The notes under the pieces: model-generated
The model's database searches: none
Told to the model about the DNA's origin: nothing
Seen by the model: only the letters and a program-made list of their open reading frames with translations
NCBI RefSeq assembly: GCF_050613145.1
Contig: NZ_CP192507.1
Span: 2,480,001-2,544,000, forward strand
Origin: Lysinibacillus_B sp050613145
GTDB taxonomy: Bacteria; Bacillota; Bacilli; Bacillales_A; Planococcaceae
DNA length: 64,000 nt
Reading direction: 5' to 3'
In this document: positions 50,496 through 57,975 of the stretch, piece after piece
Layout: every line of letters starts with the position of its first letter
Numbering within the stretch: the first letter of the stretch is position 1
Made by a program: the position numbers and the translations under genes

Positions 50496-51632
50496 ATGTT
50501 ACAACAAAAAACGATTGATATTATTAAAGCGACAGTACCCGTTTTAGAACAACACGGTTTAACAATTACGAAGACGTTTTACAAAAACATGTTTGAGGCA
50601 CATCCAGAATTACTTAACATTTTTAATCATACAAATCAGCAAAGAGGACGTCAGCCACATGCTTTAGCCAACACGGTGTATGCAGCTGCTGTTCACATTG
50701 ACAACTTAGAAGCCATCGTACCGGCGGTTATGTTAATTGCCCATAAACACCGTAGCCTTGGGGTTTTACCAGAGCACTATCCAATCGTTGGAGAACACTT
50801 ATTAGGGGCCATCAAGGAAGTACTTGGCGATGCAGCCACACCAGAAATTATTGATGCATGGGCTCAAGCATATGGCGTGATTGCGGATATCTTTATCTCA
50901 GTGGAAGAAGATTTATACAGACAAACGGAAAACAATGGCGGCTGGCGTTTATTCAAGCCATTCAAAATTGCACGCAAAGTAAAAGAAAGCGATATCGTCA
51001 CAAGCTTCTACTTAACTCCAGTTGACGGTGAAAAATTACCAGAAGCAGTACCTGGTCAGTACATTTCCATTCGCCTTGCAATGCCGGGTGAACAATATTT
51101 AATGAATCGTCAATACACAGTGACAGACGTAACAGAAAACAACGAATACCGTATTTCTGTCAAACGTGAAGACGAAGGAACACCAAATGGTCGCGTATCA
51201 ACATATCTTCACAATGATGCCGAAATCGGTACAGAAATTGAAGTATCAGCTCCAGCTGGTTTATTCACATTAAACGAAGGGACAAATGATGTATTATTTA
51301 TCGCAGGCGGCGTTGGTGTAACACCTCTATACCGTATGTTGCTTACAGCTGATAATCGTAAAACATCCTTCATTTTATGTGCACGTAATGAGCGCGTAGC
51401 TGCCTTCACTGAGCAAATCGAAACAAATGCGGATCATTATAAAGCCATTTACTCAGATACGGATGGTTTCGTAACGAAGGAACAGATTCAAAATATGTTA
51501 ACTTCGGAGTCTGATGTATACATTTGTGGGCCAACACCATTTATGCAGGCTGTTATTGGCCAATTAAGGGAACTAGGTGTCGCAGAAGACCGCATTCACT
51601 ATGAATTCTTCGGCCCAGCATTAACGGTATAA
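50496..51632 (+). CDS. hmp: Flavohaemoprotein nitric oxide dioxygenase
   Basis: A 378-residue three-domain enzyme: globin (1-140, proximal His 85 in AHKHRSLG), FAD domain (about 150-260, NRQYTV holding the R-x-Y-T flavin motif) and NAD domain (265-378, IAGGVGVTPLYRM and YICGPTPFM). It turns NO and O2 into nitrate, defending the cytosol against nitrosative stress. ATG at 50496 after AAAGGACGTG. Divergent from nsrR with two NsrR-like sites between them, so NO induction is expected. Confidence 0.95.
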   Translation: MLQQKTIDIIKATVPVLEQHGLTITKTFYKNMFEAHPELLNIFNHTNQQRGRQPHALANTVYAAAVHIDNLEAIVPAVMLIAHKHRSLGVLPEHYPIVGEHLLGAIKEVLGDAATPEIIDAWAQAYGVIADIFISVEEDLYRQTENNGGWRLFKPFKIARKVKESDIVTSFYLTPVDGEKLPEAVPGQYISIRLAMPGEQYLMNRQYTVTDVTENNEYRISVKREDEGTPNGRVSTYLHNDAEIGTEIEVSAPAGLFTLNEGTNDVLFIAGGVGVTPLYRMLLTADNRKTSFILCARNERVAAFTEQIETNADHYKAIYSDTDGFVTKEQIQNMLTSESDVYICGPTPFMQAVIGQLRELGVAEDRIHYEFFGPALTV

Positions 51633-51647
51633 TCAAAACTTTTGAGA

Positions 51648-51681
51648 GAAAAAGCCGACACAAAATCGTGTCGGCTTTTTT
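51648..51681 (+). terminator. Bidirectional terminator between hmp and the DUF523 gene
   Basis: AAAAAGCCGACAC and GTGTCGGCTTTTT are a perfect 13-bp stem with an AAAATC-type loop, A's on one side and T's on the other. Confidence 0.92.
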
Positions 51682-52147
51682 AACGTATTTCTTCTATATA
51701 ATGTAGAAAGTTTTCTTCTGAGACTACATGGATACCATGTCGTCTTAGCAGTGCTGCTGTCACACCAGCACCTTGCTTTTTCGTTCCATTAAACTCCCCT
51801 GTGTAAATGTGATTACTCCCACAGGACGGGCTATTTTCTTTTAAAACGACAGTGTGCGCGCCTACTTGCTGTACTACTTCAAGCGCTTTATACGCCCCTT
51901 GTAAAAAAGCATCCGTCACATCTTCTCCCGTATTGTCCACGACACGTGCGACACCATCCAGTACTGCTTCCCCGTCTCCACCAATAATTTCAGCTGGATT
52001 TCTCGGCGTTGGTAAACCACCTAAAACTTCAGGGCAAACAGTCACTGCCTTCTTCTCTTCTACTAGCTGCCTAATTTTTTCAACCGTATTGGCATTGCCG
52101 TCATAGCGGACTTTCATGCCTGCTAAACAACTACTAATGACAATCAT
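51680..52147 (-). CDS. DUF523 family protein
   Basis: A 155-residue cytosolic protein. The start ISSCLAGMKVRYDGNAN (4-20) and CPEVLGGLPTPRNPAEI (38-54) are the DUF523 signature; KENSPSCGSNHIYTGEF follows with a conserved Cys. The family binds metals or nucleotides in some models but its function is not established. Three conserved Cys (7, 38 and 109 or so). Followed on the same strand by the 5' end of hmp's terminator. It lies 12 bp downstream of the YlaI-like gene, so they are co-transcribed. Confidence 0.85.
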   Translation of the reverse strand: MIVISSCLAGMKVRYDGNANTVEKIRQLVEEKKAVTVCPEVLGGLPTPRNPAEIIGGDGEAVLDGVARVVDNTGEDVTDAFLQGAYKALEVVQQVGAHTVVLKENSPSCGSNHIYTGEFNGTKKQGAGVTAALLRRHGIHVVSEENFLHYIEEIR

Positions 52148-52159
52148 ACACTCACCCCT

Positions 52160-52330
52160 TCAATCCCGGTCAAATAAATATTTACGTGAATCACTTTCAA
52201 TCCGTCGGTCGCAATCATCACAAGAAAACTGCCCATTCCGATTTTGTTTGTATTGCTGATATTTTCTTGTTCCTTCCTCTAGCTGAAAAGGCTTTTTACA
52301 GTACCTACAATGGATTTCATAATAAATCAT
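52160..52330 (-). CDS. YlaI-like zinc-ribbon protein (DUF2197)
   Basis: Fifty-six residues, found because of AAAGGAGCATCG upstream of the ATG. The sequence MIYYEIHCRYCKKPFQLEEG and later CDDCDRRI gives two CxxC knuckles (C8/C11 and C37/C40), a zinc ribbon of the DUF2197 type (B. subtilis YlaI). Function unknown. The stop lies 12 bp before the start of the DUF523 gene. Confidence 0.8.
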   Translation of the reverse strand: MIYYEIHCRYCKKPFQLEEGTRKYQQYKQNRNGQFSCDDCDRRIESDSRKYLFDRD

Positions 52331-52435
52331 CACGATGCTCCTTTACTTCCATACTTCTATTTTTACATCATATCGGCAATAAAGGGAATTAACAATATGG
52401 ACTCATCTAGCCAAAATGGAAAATCAGCTTATACT

Positions 52436-52467
52436 GCAAAAAACGCTTGGACAATGCCAAGCGTTTT
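52436..52467 (-). terminator. Terminator of the NlpC/P60 gene
   Basis: AAAACGCTTGG and CCAAGCGTTTT (11 bp, 6-nt loop); the minus strand continues with TTG. Confidence 0.85.
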
Positions 52468-52474
52468 CCTTCTA

Positions 52475-53080
52475 TTACATACGACCATAGCCTGTGAAAT
52501 GTTGTCCCCAGTAGCCGCTGTGAATATTATCAATTTTTACTTGTTTACCTGCTGCTGAAATCATTTTGTTATTTCCAATATAGAAACCTACGTGCGATAT
52601 CCCATTCTTATATGTACCGCTAAAGAATACTAAGTCCCCTACTTGCGGTTTCGATACTTTCTCTGCTGTATTATAAAAACCAGCTGCTGTTTTTCGTGAT
52701 GTTTGATAGCCTGCTTGGTTTAATACATATGTAACATAACCTGAACAATCAAATCCAGCTTTTGGTGTTGAACCACCAAATACATAAGGTATACCTAAAT
52801 ATTTTTGTGCAACATTGACTAAGTTCGGCTTACTTGTATTTGCATTCGTTTGGGCACCGCCAATTTCTAACTTTTGACCAATACGAAGAACAGAGGAACT
52901 CAAGTTATTCCATGCCATAATTTGTTGATAAGATACGCCATAGCGCTGACCAATTTTATATAATGAATCGCCTGATTTTACTGTGTAAACAGCGGCATCT
53001 GCTGTTCCTACTGAAGTAAATACTAATGATGAGCCTAGTGCAAGTGCCGCTAGCTTCATGCCCCATTTTGTCTTTTTCAT
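52475..53080 (-). CDS. LysM-NlpC/P60 cell-wall endopeptidase
   Basis: A secreted C40 peptidase of 201 residues. Signal peptide 1-30 (cleavage at ADAA), one LysM peptidoglycan-binding motif at 31-74 (VYTVKSGDSLYKIGQRYG), then the NlpC/P60 domain 85-201 with catalytic C112 (FDCSGYV) and H163 (ISHVGFYIG), plus a third polar residue (H or N) later. It cuts gamma-D-Glu-diaminoacid bonds in muropeptides. Similar to LytE/CwlS-type hydrolases but with a single LysM. ATG after AGAAATAG; single gene. Confidence 0.92.
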   Translation of the reverse strand: MKKTKWGMKLAALALGSSLVFTSVGTADAAVYTVKSGDSLYKIGQRYGVSYQQIMAWNNLSSSVLRIGQKLEIGGAQTNANTSKPNLVNVAQKYLGIPYVFGGSTPKAGFDCSGYVTYVLNQAGYQTSRKTAAGFYNTAEKVSKPQVGDLVFFSGTYKNGISHVGFYIGNNKMISAAGKQVKIDNIHSGYWGQHFTGYGRM

Positions 53081-53221
53081 AATCTATTTCTAAACTCCTA
53101 ACATCTTTCGTTTCTCACAAATACGATATTAGCATGTGAATGTTACAGGAATATATCAAAAAAACAACAAAATAACCACAAAACACGGTATTTTTTGGAT
53201 ATTAAATTTCAGCAGAGGAAA

Positions 53222-53257
53222 TAAAAGAGAGACCCCTCAATTTAAGGAATCTCTCTT
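53222..53257 (-). terminator. Terminator of the DUF3298 protein gene
   Basis: AGAGAGAxxCCT and AGGxxTCTCTCT, minus strand, followed by TTTTATTTC. Confidence 0.75.
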
Positions 53258-53283
53258 TCGTCTTGCAATTGCATTGGATTGAT

Positions 53284-53904
53284 TTAATTGTTAATAGCCA
53301 TTCTTCCTAAAGGGCCGTTTTCATCGATAATATCCTGTATATCATAAACAGAAATCGGGAACATAGGGAATCCATAAGCATACGGTGTTATTTCATATAG
53401 CTGAAAATAAATGACAAGCGCTTTATCTGCAATATAAAAATCTTGGTTAGGCTTAATCGATGTAAACTCACCTAGAAGCTGGATGTTGCGTCTTTTAATT
53501 TGTGCCTTAATGTTGTCAGAAAGCCGTTTTACATAATCACTTCCAGGCTTAAATAAGTCTTTCAAATCATAATTTTTTTGATTTTTCATATCAAATGTTA
53601 GTGATTTTATATAGGTCATGCCATGTGCTGCGTGATAATGATACGTATAGTTCGAAAGAGAAAGGCTTAGCACCTGACGTTGATTGTTTTTAATTTCATA
53701 CGTACCAATCATCTCCTCAACGGTTGTCGGCATATTGCCAACTTGCTCATTAATCAGCTGCTGTGTTTGCTGAACAATCGCACGATTCACCGTGTGTTCC
53801 CATTGTCCATTTTGAACCCCTATGACTTGTGGAAATACTACGGTTTGATTGGGTCCACCACGAATAATAGACGTTCCGATCTGCACCGGCAATGTTTCAA
53901 ACAT
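53284..53904 (-). CDS. DUF3298 (RsiV-like) domain protein
   Basis: A 206-residue soluble protein, no signal peptide. Its order of segments (an N-terminal DUF4163-like part VFPQVIGVQNGQWEHTVNRA, then SLTFDMKNQKNYDLKDLFKPG and YIADKALVIYFQLYEITPYAYG at the end) is that of the lysozyme-inhibitor-like DUF3298 domain, also present in the anti-sigma factor RsiV. Without a membrane segment it may act in the cytosol or depend on a missed export route. Single gene with its own terminator. Confidence 0.8.
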   Translation of the reverse strand: MFETLPVQIGTSIIRGGPNQTVVFPQVIGVQNGQWEHTVNRAIVQQTQQLINEQVGNMPTTVEEMIGTYEIKNNQRQVLSLSLSNYTYHYHAAHGMTYIKSLTFDMKNQKNYDLKDLFKPGSDYVKRLSDNIKAQIKRRNIQLLGEFTSIKPNQDFYIADKALVIYFQLYEITPYAYGFPMFPISVYDIQDIIDENGPLGRMAINN

Positions 53905-54001
53905 ATATCCATCCTCTATACTTTTTCCTCATTGTATTCTGGAAAAGTGGTTTGTGTTTCTTATTTGCTGAAGATGTCACAATGTTGGCTCCATATATCA
54001 A

Positions 54002-54038
54002 TAAAAAACACGTAAAATCATTAAGATTTTACATGTTT
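54002..54038 (-). terminator. Terminator of the MBL hydrolase gene
   Basis: AACAxGTAAAATC and GATTTTACxTGTT form a 13-bp stem with one mismatch, then TTTTTT on the minus strand. Confidence 0.85.
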
Positions 54039-54044
54039 TTCATC

Positions 54045-54986
54045 CTACGCCCTCACATACAAATACACACCATCTTCCTCTTTCAACGTTGCTAATCCTT
54101 TATCTACTAAGTAATCGAGCTGCCCAAGTGTTTCTGAAAGTGTTAATCCAAGTTGTGCTTTATAAATTTTTGGAAACAAAATTTTGTTTACATCAAAAAC
54201 ACTCATTGGTTCCTGTAAAAATTCACGTACTTTTAGCGCGCGAGCTTGCTGTTTGGCTAATCGCTCTTCCACTAACTCCCTTACATTACGCACTTCATCA
54301 CCATGCCCTGTATATAGTGTGGATACGTGTAAATCGCTCAGCTTTTGCAGCGAAGCATTATATTGTAATAATGAATGAGGGCGGTCACCTTCCAATGTCA
54401 CTGGTGGTTCTACAAGCGGATTAGAAGATACCTTTTCGAGCAATAAATCGCCCCCGATACATTCGCGTGATGTTTCCTCTAAAAAAATTAAATGACTTTG
54501 TGCATGACCAGGCGTTTCATACACACGAAGCCCCGGATGTCCCGGTACTTCATCGCCCTCATGTAAAAAGCTGGTTAACGGACGCGCTCCAAATAACTCC
54601 ATTTCCCCACGTACTTTTACAACACGATCAATATACGGTTTAGGCACACCTTCATATTGTAGTTCACGAATATAAAACTCATCACGATAGTTAATAAACG
54701 CCGGCTCCTGCCGCATCCAGTAATCTACATACTCATGACCAAGTATATTGGCATATGGAAATGCATCAACCCAGCCCACATGATCAGGATGGTGGTGCGT
54801 TAATACGACTTGTTCTACATCCTTCATCTCATATCCTGCAGCACGAATTCCCCATTTCAGTGCCTCATATGCTTCCTCTGTTTTTGGTCCTACATCAAAT
54901 AATGTCAATGTATCCCCTTTGACTAAAAATGCATTCACATCCCCTACTGGATATGGTGTCGGCATAATGATTTTATGTAATTGCAT
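54045..54986 (-). CDS. MBL-fold hydrolase (glyoxalase II-like)
   Basis: A 313-residue enzyme. THHHPDHVGW (66-75) is the zinc motif, then ETPGHAQSHL, GGDLLLEK and YTGHGDEV carry further ligands. After the fold, a C-terminal winged-helix-like segment (SVFDVNKILFP to GQLDYLVDKGLATL) is typical of the YflN/YmaE-like group in bacilli; these hydrolyse thioesters or cleave unknown substrates. Start at 54986 after AAAGGGG; the longer frame has none. Single gene. Confidence 0.85.
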   Translation of the reverse strand: MQLHKIIMPTPYPVGDVNAFLVKGDTLTLFDVGPKTEEAYEALKWGIRAAGYEMKDVEQVVLTHHHPDHVGWVDAFPYANILGHEYVDYWMRQEPAFINYRDEFYIRELQYEGVPKPYIDRVVKVRGEMELFGARPLTSFLHEGDEVPGHPGLRVYETPGHAQSHLIFLEETSRECIGGDLLLEKVSSNPLVEPPVTLEGDRPHSLLQYNASLQKLSDLHVSTLYTGHGDEVRNVRELVEERLAKQQARALKVREFLQEPMSVFDVNKILFPKIYKAQLGLTLSETLGQLDYLVDKGLATLKEEDGVYLYVRA

Positions 54987-55109
54987 CTTAACAACCCCTT
55001 TATTTTTCTTAGAAAGACACTTGATGTCCTTTTCCGTAGCTATCCACACAAAAAATGAATATCCATTCATCTATTTTACTCCTTTTTTTATTTTTCGTCA
55101 CGCTTTAGG

Positions 55110-55138
55110 TTGACACCTTGACATTACATTTATATAAT
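55110..55138 (+). promoter_or_regulatory. Sigma-A promoter of the proC T-box leader
   Basis: TTGACA, exactly 17 bp, then TATAAT: a perfect consensus promoter. The leader starts about 7 bp later. Confidence 0.85.
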
Positions 55139-55159
55139 TTTCTCATAATTCAAAACGAA

Positions 55160-55384
55160 AGCGTTGAAGAAGCCAAGTAAATCATTGAACGATGAAAGAG
55201 AGTGTTGCATATGCTGAGAGCAACATCATCCACTTCAATAATTGAACCTACTTCTGAGCTTGTTATGACAACATAACCGCTAACCTGGCGTTATAAGGAT
55301 TAAGTTGCACATTTGTGAACTAAGGTGGTACCGCGGAAACGAGCGTTTTCGTCCTTAATGAAGAGGACGGAAGCGCTTTTATTG
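55160..55384 (+). promoter_or_regulatory. Proline-specific T-box riboswitch
   Basis: The T-box AAGGTGGTACCGCGG (55322-55336) is complete, with TGGT that pairs with the tRNA 3' end (discriminator A). In stem I the loop-E motif AGTA (55176-55179) faces GAA-CCT-A (specifier 55247-55249). CCT codes for proline, in agreement with proC downstream. The terminator (GCGTTTTCGTCCT with its complement, 55343-55377, then TTTT) competes with an antiterminator formed by the T-box. Uncharged tRNA-Pro would stabilise the antiterminator. Confidence 0.9.
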
Positions 55385-55401
55385 ATGAAGGAGGCTTTTT
55401 T

Positions 55402-56208
55402 ATGCAAAAGATTGTATTTATTGGTGCTGGCTCAATGGCTGAAGCAATTATTGGAGGATGGGTAAACAAAGGATATTTTGATGCAAAGCAAATTTTTGTA
55501 TCTAATCGTTCAGACTTTGCTCGCTTAGAAAACTTACACAACACATATGGCGTACAAATTTTAGAGCAGTTATCGGATTTGCACGATGCAGATTTAATTA
55601 TTTTAGCAATGAAACCAAAAGATGTTGGTAGTGCTATGCAAAATATCGCACCGTTTATTTCAGCTAACGCAACGATATTATCCGTGCTGGCAGGCATTTC
55701 TATTAAAACGATTGAAGACGGTTTATCTGCACGCCCTATCGCGCGCGTGATGCCGAATACTTCTGCGACAATTGGCATGAGTGCAAGTGGTATTGCTTTT
55801 AACGACCTTGTAACAGAGGAACAAAAAGCATTATTTATTGAAATGCTTATGACAATTGGTCTTGTCGTTGAAGTAGAGGAAGATAAACTACATGCAGTAA
55901 CAGCCCTTTCTGGTAGTGGCCCTGCTTATATTTATTACTTAATGGAGGCATTTGAAAAGGTCGGAACAGACATCGGTTTACCGAAAGATGTCGTACGCCA
56001 ATTAATGGTTCAAACAATTGCCGGTTCCGCTTCTATGTTACAATCAGTCGATGAGGAGCCAGATGAGTTGCGTCGTAAAATAATGAGTCCGGGGGGTACA
56101 ACAGAGGCTGGCATCCAAGCACTACAGGACCATCATTTTACAGAAACGATTGAAGCGTGTGTGAAAAGTGCAGAATCACGTTCACGCGAGCTAGCCAAAG
56201 GGGTTTAA
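55402..56208 (+). CDS. proC: Pyrroline-5-carboxylate reductase
   Basis: A 268-residue enzyme. The Rossmann start KIVFIGAGSMAEAIIGGWVN (3-22) and the C-terminal signature region AVTALSGSGPAYIYYLMEA with SPGGTTEAGIQAL are intact. It reduces pyrroline-5-carboxylate to proline with NADPH, the last step of proline synthesis. ATG after AAGGAGG. It is controlled by a proline T-box and is followed 21 bp later by namA. Family length normal. Cytosolic oligomer. Confidence 0.95.
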   Translation: MQKIVFIGAGSMAEAIIGGWVNKGYFDAKQIFVSNRSDFARLENLHNTYGVQILEQLSDLHDADLIILAMKPKDVGSAMQNIAPFISANATILSVLAGISIKTIEDGLSARPIARVMPNTSATIGMSASGIAFNDLVTEEQKALFIEMLMTIGLVVEVEEDKLHAVTALSGSGPAYIYYLMEAFEKVGTDIGLPKDVVRQLMVQTIAGSASMLQSVDEEPDELRRKIMSPGGTTEAGIQALQDHHFTETIEACVKSAESRSRELAKGV

Positions 56209-56229
56209 CGGAGATGGAGGGAAAGGTCT

Positions 56230-57240
56230 ATGGTCAAACTTTTTAAACCTTACAAACTACGAAACATCGAGCTAAAAAACCGGATTGTCATGGCACCCAT
56301 GTGTATGTATGAAGCAAATGAGTTTGGTTTTGCGCAGCCATTTCACATTGTGCACTATGCTTCCCGCGCAATGGGGCAGGTTGGTCTAGTAATGCTAGAA
56401 GCTACGGCGGTATTGCCAGAAGGTCGTATTTCAACACGTGACCTTGGCATATGGCATGATGAGCAACTTGAAGGACTAAAGCAAATCGTCGACCAAATTC
56501 ATGCATACGGCAGTAAAGCAGCGATTCAGCTAGCACATGCTGGACGCAAAGCTACGGTAGAAGGACCTATTTATGCCCCGTCTGCCATTGCGTTTGATGA
56601 CACCTATCAAACACCTGTAGCACTAACACCAGAACAGCTGAAAGAAGTCGTGAATGCCTTTGTTGCTTCGGCACAACGCGCGATCAATGTAGGCTTCGAT
56701 GTGTTAGAAATTCACGGTGCACATGGTTATTTAATTAGTGAGTTTTTGTCGCCTTTAACGAATAAACGTGAAGATGCATACGGCGGTAGCCCAGAAAACC
56801 GTTATCGTCTATTGCGAGAAGTCATTGACGGTATTCGCGCGATTTGGAATGGACCATTACTTGTCCGTGTTTCTGCAAAAGATTACGTAGAAGGTGGCAA
56901 CAATCCAGAAGACTTCATCCAATTTGCAGCTTGGATGAAAGCACAAGATGTAGATTTAATTGATGTTTCTTCAGGTGGTGTCGTACCGGCAACAATTGCG
57001 GTCAAACCACTTTACCAAGTCCCATTTTCTGAAACGATTCGTCAAGCCAGCATACCAACAGGCGCAGTCGGCCTCATTACAACGGGGCATGAAGCGGAAG
57101 AAGTTTTACAAAAAGAGCAAGCAGATTTAATCTTTATCGGTCGCGAGCTACTACGTGACCCTTATTTCCCATACCGTGCTGCAAAACAGTTAGGCGTTGA
57201 CATCGATCCACCGACCCCGACGTATAAACGTGGCTGGTAA
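56230..57240 (+). CDS. namA: NADPH dehydrogenase, old yellow enzyme YqjM type
   Basis: A 336-residue FMN TIM barrel. The N-terminal PYKLRNIELKNRIVMAPMCM (6-25) has the YqjM-type Cys (C24) that tunes FMN, IHGAHGYLISEFLSPLTNKR (164-183) holds the substrate His pair, and the C-terminal ends RxW as in YqjM, where Arg and Trp reach into the neighbouring subunit. It reduces enones and nitro compounds with NADPH. It follows proC on the same strand, and probably is read from the T-box promoter as well. Confidence 0.92.
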   Translation: MVKLFKPYKLRNIELKNRIVMAPMCMYEANEFGFAQPFHIVHYASRAMGQVGLVMLEATAVLPEGRISTRDLGIWHDEQLEGLKQIVDQIHAYGSKAAIQLAHAGRKATVEGPIYAPSAIAFDDTYQTPVALTPEQLKEVVNAFVASAQRAINVGFDVLEIHGAHGYLISEFLSPLTNKREDAYGGSPENRYRLLREVIDGIRAIWNGPLLVRVSAKDYVEGGNNPEDFIQFAAWMKAQDVDLIDVSSGGVVPATIAVKPLYQVPFSETIRQASIPTGAVGLITTGHEAEEVLQKEQADLIFIGRELLRDPYFPYRAAKQLGVDIDPPTPTYKRGW

Positions 57241-57266
57241 CGTATCATTCATTAATTCCAATTTTA

Positions 57267-57297
57267 GAGGGGGTCTCCTATTCGAGATACCCCTTTT
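57267..57297 (+). terminator. Terminator of proC-namA
   Basis: AGGGGxTCTC and GAGAxCCCCT (one bulge each), followed by TTTT. Confidence 0.85.
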
Positions 57298-57347
57298 GGT
57301 CATAAAAGAAGATTACCTTGCAACATTATTTTATGAGTACTTATATT

Positions 57348-57388
57348 AAGAAAAGCGCAACGGATTATGTTTCCGTTGCGCTTTTTTT
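57348..57388 (-). terminator. Strong bidirectional terminator
   Basis: AAAAGCGCAACGGA and TCCGTTGCGCTTTT are a perfect 14-bp stem. T-rich on both sides. It ends the convergent small membrane-protein gene, whose stop is at its edge. Confidence 0.9.
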
Positions 57389-57692
57389 ACATTACCCCTG
57401 CTCGAATTCGTTTGACGATTGAATATGTAGTAAACAATGCCATTGGAGCAAACACTAATGATAGAATAACCCAAAATGTAAGTGCTCCGGCTGCTTGCAA
57501 CTCGCTAAAATTCGTCATGATGTAAACAATTACACCGAATAATAATATATAGCTTAAAACATTTGGAAAAATCACAAGTAAACGCAATAAAGCAGGGTTC
57601 ATTTTTGGTGCCGTTATTTCTGGTGTTGACGCTACCTGTCTTGCCGCTGAATGTAATGTAATCGATGGTTTTTTCTTTTTCGCTTTCCCCAT
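57387..57692 (-). CDS. Small membrane protein (101 aa)
   Basis: A basic N-terminal part (MGKAKKKKPSITLHS) is followed by two hydrophobic segments (about residues 36-60 and 70-92) and a short basic end, so both termini should be cytoplasmic. No family is recognised. GGGAAGGGGG precedes the ATG. Single gene. Confidence 0.7.
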   Translation of the reverse strand: MGKAKKKKPSITLHSAARQVASTPEITAPKMNPALLRLLVIFPNVLSYILLFGVIVYIMTNFSELQAAGALTFWVILSLVFAPMALFTTYSIVKRIRAGVM

Positions 57693-57754
57693 AATACAAC
57701 TCCCCCTTCCCTCTTATTATAACTCGCGCAAACATTATTTTTCTACAATAAGTA

Positions 57755-57863
57755 AAGCGTAAGCGCCCACTCTAGCCCCGGCATGCGTTGGAGATAGGCT
57801 CACAGTGTGCTTGCACACGAAGAGACTTTCGAAACGTCACGAGGGGCTGGTCCGCTTGCGCTA
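57755..57863. repeat. GC-rich palindromic repeat with three hairpins
   Basis: In AT-rich surroundings this 109-bp block has an outer stem (GCGTAAGCG near 57757 with CGCTTGCGC near 57853), a second stem (TAGCCCC with GGGGCT near 57773 and 57843) and at least one inner hairpin (GTGTGC-TT-GCACAC, 57805-57818). The cloverleaf-like fold, GC content and lack of an ORF suggest a mobile palindromic repeat or structured RNA. Similar blocks with CGCTTGCGC ends are common between genes in Bacillaceae. Confidence 0.75.
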
Positions 57864-57904
57864 GCCACTGTTTCAATTTGAAAAAGTTTATACTTATCTT
57901 TTAA

Positions 57905-57938
57905 ACAAAAAGCAGCTAAGTGTCCTTAGCTACTTTTA
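57905..57938 (-). terminator. Terminator of the chemoreceptor gene
   Basis: GTAGCTAA and TTAGCTGC form an 8-bp stem with one G-T pair, then TTTTTG on the minus strand. Confidence 0.8.
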
Positions 57939-57975
57939 CTATCTGACCAACCTTACCTTTAAATGATAAAAACAA

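Noticed and set aside
53680..54424. Several plus-strand ORFs opposite the DUF3298 and MBL hydrolase genes
   Set aside because: Shadow frames with no ribosome binding sites.
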